From: Delphinus delphis
Lineage: Eukaryota > Chordata > Mammalia > Artiodactyla > Delphinidae
Direction: 5' to 3'
NCBI RefSeq assembly: GCF_949987515.2
Contig: NC_082684.1
Coordinates: 46,962,006-47,026,005 of the forward strand
Length of the DNA stretch: 64,000 bases
A program made the translations under genes and the position numbers. Each line of letters opens with the position of its first letter. The first letter of the stretch is position 1. Positions 57,466 through 64,000 of this stretch are shown here, piece after piece. The notes beneath the pieces were generated by a model that ran no database searches, was not told the DNA's origin, and saw only the letters and a program-made list of their open reading frames with translations.

Positions 57466-58216
57466 GTTGGACATATACATCTGTAAATATTACAGACCCA
57501 ACAGTACACTGTCAGAGCTCTCACTTTATATAATTTTATGACGTTTAAAGAAGCTGAGAGGAGAAAGGAGAGCAGGTATATATTTACAGCTTTTGTTATA
57601 TTAACCTTATTTATCGTTTTTGGTTCTCTTCATTTGTTTGCATGGATCTGAGTTTACATCTGGAGTCATTTCCTTAGGCCAATAGAGCTTTGCTTTCACT
57701 CACCTCCTTTGTGCTCTTACTGGCAAATACATTTTATTTCTATATGCTTTGGTCCAACATTATATTATACACATTTTATACAGTTGATTTTTAAATCAAT
57801 TAAGAGAGAGAGAGAAAATATGCATTTTACTGTCTTTTGTAATTACATAATTACCTTTAATGGTGGCCTTTTTTTTTTTTTCTGGTGTGGGTCTGAATTA
57901 CTGTCTGGAGCATTCAGCCTGAAGAAATTTTTAAAAATATTTCTTGTAGGACAAGTCTGCTAGCAACAACTTTTCTCAGTTTTTGTGTATCTGGAAATTT
58001 ATTCCATCTCTATTTTTAAAGATAGTTTTGCAGGATACAGGATTTTTAGGTGACACTTTTTTTCTTCGAGCACTTTAAATAACATTATCTCCTAGAATCC
58101 ATTGTTTCTGATTGTAAGTCAGTCGTTAATCTTATTGGAGTTCCCTTGTAACTGATGAGTTATTTTTCATTTTCTGCTTGTAGGATTTTCTCCCTGTCTT
58201 TCATCATTTTTGCTGT

Positions 58217-58229
58217 AACGTGTCTGTTT
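58217..58229. repeat. Target-site duplication, left copy
   Basis: AACGTGTCTGTTT pairs with AATGTGTCTATTT at 58,482-58,494 (11 of 13); the changes are both transitions. Confidence 0.85.
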
Positions 58230-58481
58230 TTTGTTTAATATTTATTTATTTATTTAGCTGTGCCAGGTCTTAGTTGCAGCACAGCGAGATCTTTGTTGCC
58301 ACATGCAGGATCTTCGTTGCGGCATGTGAGATCTTTAGTTGCGGCATGTGGGATCTTTTAGTTGTAGCATGTGGGCTCTTAATTGCAGCATGCGGGATCT
58401 AGTTCCCTGACCAGGGATTGAACTTGGGCCTCCTGCATTGGGAGCACGGAGTCTCAACCACTGGACCACCAGCGAAGTCCC
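58230..58481 (-). mobile_element. CHR-family SINE inserted in L1-D
   Basis: The minus strand starts GGGACTTCGCTGGTGGTCCA, has a B box GTTCAATCCCTGG near 58,404-58,418, then repeated 'AAGATCCCACATGC' units, and ends TAAATAAATAAATATTAAAC. The 'TGGTCCAGTGG' head and repeated unit make it an older or different subfamily from the 37.5 and 50.8 kb copies. Target-site copies lie within L1-D ORF1, so it post-dates L1-D. Confidence 0.88.
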
Positions 58482-58494
58482 AATGTGTCTATTT
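58482..58494. repeat. Target-site duplication, right copy
   Basis: AATGTGTCTATTT is the partner of 58,217-58,229. Confidence 0.85.
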
Positions 58495-59334
58495 GTGAGT
58501 CTCATTGTGTTTATCTTACTTGGAATTTGTTGAGCTACCTGGATGTGTAGATTAATGTTTTTCAATAAATTTGGGAACTTTTCAGCCATTATTTCTTTGA
58601 ATATTTCTTCTGCCCTTTTTATCTCTCCTTTCTTTCTAATACTCACATATGCATATATTGGTATTGTTAATGCTATCTCACAGTTCTCTGAGGATCTTTT
58701 CATTTGTCTTTATTCTTTTTTCTCTCTGTTCTGTAGGTTGTATAAAATCTATCAATTGTCTTGTTTGCTAATTATTTCTTCTGTCCATTTGAATCTACTG
58801 TTGAGCTCCTCTAGTGTATTTTTAATTTCAGTTGTACTGTTCATCTCCAGAATTTCCATTTTTCCCTATAATTTTTATCTTTATTGATATTCTCTATTTG
58901 ATGCAATGATGTCATTGTGTCTTCCTTTACTTCTTTAATTATGATTGCCTTTAGTTCTTTGAACATATTTATAATGGGTACTTTGATGTCATTGTCTGTT
59001 AAATCCAACATCTGGTCACTCTCACAGGCAGTTTATGTTTTTTCTGCTTTTTTTCTGGTGTAAAGAACATACTTTCCTGTTTTTTTGTTTCATAAATTTT
59101 TAAATGGAAACTGGATGTTTTAGGTAACATAATATTATAGCATCCCTGGATATTGGTTTCCCACTCTGGGGCTTATTTTTGTTATTTGTTTATTTGTTTG
59201 GTTAACTCTCTGGATTACTTTAGGGAAGTCTGTTTTCTCCTGACACTGTGAAATCGCTGACTTTACTACTTAGGGGGCACAGCCTTGGGTATGCCCAGTC
59301 GCCCTGGGATGAAACTAGTTTTGGCAGGGCTCTC

Positions 59335-60600
59335 TTAGGTGGTCTCTTTCTCTGACCACACTCATCCACTAAGTGCCACTAATTGCCATCTGATTACTAT
59401 ATTGTTTTAAACAATGTACTAGGGGCATATATTGCTTTATAAATGAATCCAATCAAATCCAGGCTCCTTTGAAGATATAATTGCAGAGGTCAGTATTTGA
59501 GATTTGTTCTGACCCCAGTTGTTTTCCCCAGTTGTCCCTTTTCCCAGTTCTCTCCAGCAAATTAACCAGCCTACAACTTAGCATATATCTCCAATGAATC
59601 TATCAGTACCCTCCCAATTTCCTTTCATTACCACTTCCACTGTTTTTGAGAGTTTCCTTAGGATTGAACTTCTCCACTTAGCACTGCTCTAATTCTGTGG
59701 TGAGCAAGTAAGCAGATTATGATTTAGCTTGTCATATATATATGTCTACAGATAAAAACAAACAAATGAAAATGGACTAATTAGAATAATTGAGAATCCA
59801 GTCTGTTGAGAAGTTATAGTTCTCACTATAAAGGCAGTAACTGACATTTGACCTTTGTGGGTTTAGTTAGAATGAGCTGACCTCCCTAGGTCTTATCACC
59901 TCTAGACATCCTGACAAAACTGGTCTGGTCTGCAGAGCTAAACTCAGACCTGGAGCAGGTTCTCTCCTTGCCACCTGGTCATGTAGGCTACCTGTCCCAA
60001 ACCCAAGCCACACCTTATGTTCTTTCTGGGACTTGCTAACTAAAGCATTTACATTGTGTTTTCATCAAAGAACTTAGCAGGAAAGACTTGGACTCATTTG
60101 AATTTTACCTAATATTATATAATGGGGTTATCTATGATCTCTTTGGCAGACATTTTCAGATAGAAGAAGATTGGAACTTCTCTAGCTGTTGTTATTGTTG
60201 AGAGTGAGCCCTCCTAAAGTTAGAAAGAAATGTGAAAAGAAGTTGAAAGGATAATGAAGGATGGGAATAATTAGACATGTGAAGGTCAGAATGTAAAGTT
60301 ACTATCTTAGATATTATGCAGTGGGTTAAAGGTAGCTAAAGACAATAATGGCCAAAAGAGTATAGATCCTAAGAGGAAGAGGAGAATAAATCGGGATAAA
60401 GAGGAATTACAAGAAAAGACAGAATCGATACTCCTTTCCCCATTTTCCCCCAGTTAGCAAAGTGTGTTCTCTGAGCCCTAACAAATACTGAAGGTCAGTT
60501 TTGACAAGGGAGCATTTCTGCTAATGGCATCACACTGGGCAATATAGCTAAGGCACTTTTTCTCATTAATTTGGGTTTCTAACCCATCATGAAAGAAGGT
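59335..60600. other. Unassigned sequence
   Basis: No gene or confident repeat. The left few hundred bases may still be eroded L1-D 5'UTR. Confidence 0.45.
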
Positions 60601-60839
60601 TGATTTATTTATTCAAATGTTTATCGAACTTACCGTTTGTAAGTCAGGGTGTCAGGAACTAGGGACATGACCGTAAGCAAGATGGACAGGAGGGTGGCTG
60701 ATATCAAGTTAACAGTCACTTATTATTCAAGGTGGTAAGTGTGAGGAAATGCAATATGCACAGCGTGTTATGGGAGCAAAGAGGAGGGGCATCTAATCCA
60801 GACTTGGCAGCTAAGAAGGGCTCCACAAGCAAGGCTCCT

Positions 60840-60960
60840 ATTAGGCTGGAATCTCTAGAACAGGACCTTATCTCTCTTGTTCACGTGAACATCCCTAGAA
60901 CCTAGCACAGTGCCCAATATGTGATGGAAGCTCAATAGAAATAGAATGAATGATTGAATT
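60840..60960 (+). mobile_element. L2 tail fragment
   Basis: CTAGAACAGGACCTTATCTC, CTAGAACCTAGCACAGTGCC and GAAGCTCAATAGAAATAG with ATGAATGATTGAATTAA preserve the L2 3' end. The adjacent 60,605-60,760 (TTTATCGAACTTACCGTTTG...) is another old repeat trace that I cannot name. Confidence 0.7.
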
Positions 60961-61529
60961 AATCAAAACTTATCTTTACTTCATTTGCTTGGTATAGAAA
61001 TTGTCCCAATGGGTGATACTATCCCAAATCCTGTTCTTTGATTCTTAGAGTTTCCTTATGAGAAGAGAAAAAACATTTCTGGGAACACTGATCTGACATT
61101 TACTTGCCATTAAACTTCCATGAATATCAAAATTTTAGTCTGAACCCTCAATTAAGAAAGATAATGAAATGTCAAGGTGATATCAAATATATCTTTTAAA
61201 AAATCAGGGGAAAAATCAATATGTAATGCCAATGGAAACATTGCAGTACAACATAATTTGAGCCTTAACAACTCAATGAAGCAAGTACATGTTCCTATTC
61301 AAGCTCTTTCAGAATGTGTCTGTAGTGTTTTAACTGGATATTTACAGATAGCTGAAATACCTAAGAATCACTTGATTATTATTTGTAGCTGCTTCTGTAC
61401 ACCACAAAGAAATTAGCTGCCAACTCTATTTTAGTGGCTAACATTTGGAAAACAGACCAAAAAAATGGCTTCAAAGGAATATCCTCATATTAAAACTCAT
61501 GCAAATAGTCTGATATGGGGCAAGGAAAA

Positions 61530-61742
61530 TGAATTTCAAATGAGAAGATTTACCACTTAGTAGCTTTGTGATCTGGGATAGGTCAATCTTTCTGAGCTTG
61601 GTTCCTAATCTGTGAAATGCAGATATCATGATGTTGCCTAACCTCATGGCACTGCTGTGAAGATCAAAGGAGATCATGTAAGTGGAGGAACTTTGAAAAC
61701 TGTAAAAAGCAATATGTGTCAATTATTAAAATAATATTATGA
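61530..61742 (+). mobile_element. MIR SINE
   Basis: ACCACTTAGTAGCTTTGTGATCTGGG-type head, TCTGAGCTTGGTTCCTAATCTGTG and GAAGATCAAAGGAGATCATG, then AATTATTAAAATAATATTATG, give a nearly complete MIR in plus orientation. Confidence 0.8.
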
Positions 61743-61744
61743 AT

Positions 61745-64000
61745 GGAAAATGGAATTCAAGTTGCTAACCATGAATGTGGCCCATGAGGGAGAATCTTTA
61801 ATGTTCCATATTCAGCTCCAGAGCCCTTGACCTGTCAGCAGTTCATCACTTAAGATATGGAAAAAAATCTCATGCTGTGCGAAAGATTTAGGAATTGGGT
61901 AAAACAGTTGAAAAAACAAAAAAGTCCTCTGATCAATCTCACAACCCAAATTGTGAGCATCTGCACATATCCTTTAAAAGAATATCCTTTTAATCATTTG
62001 GGAAGCATTTTAGCCTCCCTGGAGTTCTCACTGAAGCTGATATGGAAAACTCACTTACCCAAGTGGCTTGAGTGACTAACTAGACAATCTTTATTAATTT
62101 GATAGTTCTAACTGTTTAAATAAAACCTGCCTTGATAGTGAAAGGCTCAGAGCAAGGCTGGAAGGGGCAGGATCTGGGACGAATCGCATCCAGGGAAGAC
62201 AGCTGAGACAGCTGCTTCCCTAAGCGAGTGTTTGAGAAGCAACATCTTTATAAGACTAAAAGGGTTTATTTTCACTATAACTAAAAGAAACTAAGTATCA
62301 GTCACCACTAGCAAGAGTGATCTTTATCTATCTTTGTTGGCTTGAGAGAAAGGGAAGGAATCTTAAAAGGCTCCAGCAGCTGCAGGCTCCTCACAGAGGA
62401 CATCTCCCTCACATTGCTGACATGTCTTGGATTTTTCCAAACTTACATTGTGTTAGAAGAAATTACCTCAGAGGTTGAATGTCCTCCTACACGTGTAACC
62501 CCATGTGGGTGTAATCAAGTACCCCTCTCGCAGAAGAATCAGGATTCCCTAGTCTGTTTCTCGGAAAGGCCAGCGATTGCCTTGCGAAAGGTTTTGTGAT
62601 CCCCTCCTGGCTTGGAAGGCTCTCTCTCAGCACCTGTGAGCCCTCACCCTGGAGAGATGGCTAATGTGCTAATTACCCCAAACCCAAAAATGTAAGCTGT
62701 AAACAAAGGAGAGCTGTGTTTATAATCAATCAGTTTTATGACCTTCTGATGGTGATGATATCAGTGGCGTTTACACTGGGAGACCGCACAGCGTTCTCCA
62801 GCAGCTGGCCGCTTCTGTTGCTTGAGAGCAGGGAATGATGTGGCCCATTAATTGTAGTCTTTGCACTGAAGGGCATGTTACCTTGGCCAAATGGCCAATC
62901 TGGCTCTTGGAATTGCCAAATAAATTATTTTCAAAAATCTCAAAGTCAGCTTGGATGGTTTTCAAATAATCTGTGGTTTGGAGCCTACACTCCTTCTGTA
63001 CCGCCCCCCTCACTCCCCACTGCCGTCCCATGAAAAACTAAAAATGCATTCTTTCTGAGCTGTAACTTGATATATACATGATTTGAAGACAGCAGGGAGA
63101 CACTTTAATCCCAAAGAGAGAGAGGCTTGGCCTGGATGCAGGAAGAGCTCACCCCCTCTGATTTAGGACTGACCTTTGCTAGTCACTCTCCCTGCCCTGA
63201 AGCTGTTTCTCCACCTGAAGGCTGAGGTGGGGATGACTCCGCAACAGATGCCTGCAGAACACTTCGCAATCATCAGACCAGGAGGATCCATACAAAGTGT
63301 AAATATCATAAAATGTGGCAAGAGAAATGTTTACACCAACCTGTGGTTTCTTATCAAAGCCAAAATTTCTGGGTTCTTGAATGAAAACTTCTGGCTGCGC
63401 ATGTGAGATTTGCAACTGCCTTTGGCACCAATGAAATACGATTTTTAAGGTGCCCAACAATGTCCTGGGGGTCTCCCAAACCTCCTTTGTATCCATTTCC
63501 TTTCATATTGTGTCTTTCCAACTCGTGGAGATGAGGCAGGAGAACTTCGGCTGCATTTTGGATTTGTTAACCATGCAGAGTACTTGCCAGTGAAGCCCCG
63601 AATTCTCTTGCCCCCAAGTGCCTTGCCCTTCACTTATAGACCCCTGGGAAAACCCAAGCCCATCTGCTTCTCATTCATTTACACTTTACTCATCAAAATG
63701 TTGGTTTTGGCTGGATTCCTTTGTTTTTGTTTCAAGAAACCCTTAAGAAAAGATGGGTGGGTAATTAGCAAGGAGTGCTGATGACCCTAAGCTCTCTGTC
63801 CTTTTTCTAGCATAACTTTTGGTCCATTGTATGGTGACAAGCAGTATTTTTTCCCCATTTATCCCACTTACTAGGCTCCCTAAATTATTTAATTTTTTAA
63901 AAGAATAGAGTGTTTTGCTTCTGTCCCACAACCAGAGATTTGAAAACAAGCTGGAATCTGCAAGGTTTTTATGAGGGGAAACTCATGGGATCTCAGACTT
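61745..64000. other. Unassigned, mostly unique-looking sequence
   Basis: No repeat family recognised, which is unusual for this window, and no exon I can support. Open frames at 62,342-62,599, 62,771-63,031 and 63,179-63,496 are 85-105 codons without recognisable domains. Its lack of transposons and its motif content near 62,650-62,930 make it the likeliest place for conserved non-coding DNA. Confidence 0.45.
62671..62930. promoter_or_regulatory. Candidate transcription-factor motif cluster
   Basis: Within 260 bp I see TAATTA-like (AATTAC, 62,671), a forkhead consensus TGTAAACA (62,698-62,705), ATCAATCA (62,725-62,732, PBX/HOX-like), an E-box CAGCTG (62,802-62,807), and NFI-type half-sites TTGGCCAA (62,883-62,890), GGCCAAT (62,893-62,899) and TTGCCAA (62,913-62,919). 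Short motifs occur by chance, so this is a hypothesis. Confidence 0.25.

Larger units (their letters stand above)
57960..58900 (-). pseudogene. L1-D ORF1 remnant, split by SINE
   Basis: On the minus strand, the left flank of the SINE (58,000-58,216) corresponds to the ORF1 C-terminal part and the right flank (58,495-58,900) to the middle and N-terminal part. The frame at 58,335-58,703 contains KKGEIKRAEEIFKEIMAEKFPNL, a characteristic ORF1 segment, before running into the SINE. Frame decay and the insertion abolish function. Confidence 0.75.
54118..59330 (-). mobile_element. L1-D: older LINE-1, antisense, long
   Basis: The 3' end is at 54,118-54,240 (TTTATTGAGATATAATTCACA on plus, an L1M-type terminus different from L1-A/B/C). 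It continues through ORF2 (about 54,430-57,115), an inter-ORF spacer, ORF1 (about 57,960-58,900, interrupted by a SINE) and a probable 5'UTR that fades near 59,330. Divergence from L1-A/B is large and frames are short, showing greater age. No target-site duplication was identified and the 5' limit is uncertain. Confidence 0.82.

Overview
The window is nuclear DNA of a mammal, and almost certainly of a cetacean (whale or dolphin). Five tRNA-derived SINEs of the CHR type are present, one of them with a clear tRNA-type A box and B box. They sit beside cetartiodactyl-type L1 elements, and I see no ruminant BovB/Bov-A2 and no pig PRE-1 elements. Older layers common to placental mammals are also there: L2, MIR, MER5-type hAT fragments, MaLR (MLT1/MST-like) LTRs and HAL1/L1M remnants. 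There are no bacterial, viral or plasmid genes. I find no host protein-coding exon, rRNA, true tRNA or CpG island that I can defend; the window reads as intergenic or deep intronic sequence. Its only recognisable coding sequence is broken L1 ORF1/ORF2.

Layout. 1-10.9 kb: mostly unassigned sequence with a HAL1/L1M relic (3.1-4.1 kb), an L2 piece (4.6-4.8 kb), two MaLR-like LTRs (4.96-5.64 and 10.3-10.75 kb), a polypyrimidine tract with G-quadruplex potential (9.33-9.39 kb) and a CHR SINE with clean target-site duplications (9.56-9.91 kb). 10.9-17.95 kb: a near full-length antisense L1 (L1-A) with a GC-rich tandem-repeat 5'UTR. 18-26.7 kb: unassigned sequence with dinucleotide repeats and L2 fragments. 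26.75-32.27 kb: a second antisense L1 (L1-B) with both ends and both target-site copies, an internal deletion of about 0.7 kb, and a SINE-like segment with a duplicated A-rich block in its 5'UTR. 32.3-46.5 kb: unassigned sequence with small relics, including MER5A nested in an older L1 3' end, and two striking inverted-repeat sites (35.89-35.94 and 37.24-37.27 kb). 46.6-47.4 kb: a 5'-truncated L1 (L1-C) with 20-bp duplications. 47.7-53.9 kb: MER5-like pieces, an L2 split by two CHR SINEs, and MIR. 54.1-59.3 kb: an older antisense L1 (L1-D) split by another CHR SINE. 59.3-64 kb: MIR/L2 relics and unassigned sequence with a possible regulatory cluster near 62.65-62.93 kb.

The nesting gives a relative chronology. 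HAL1, L1M, L2, MIR and MaLR elements came first, then the MER5 insertion into an L1M tail, then L1-D, then L1-A/B/C and the CHR SINEs. All four long or recent L1 copies lie on the minus strand. I found no convincing undescribed system. The items most worth checking are the paired AP-1 palindromes at 35.9 kb, the perfect 14-bp hairpin at 37.25 kb, and the composite 5'UTR of L1-B. Family names are from memory of consensus sequences, without alignment, so subfamily labels are provisional.
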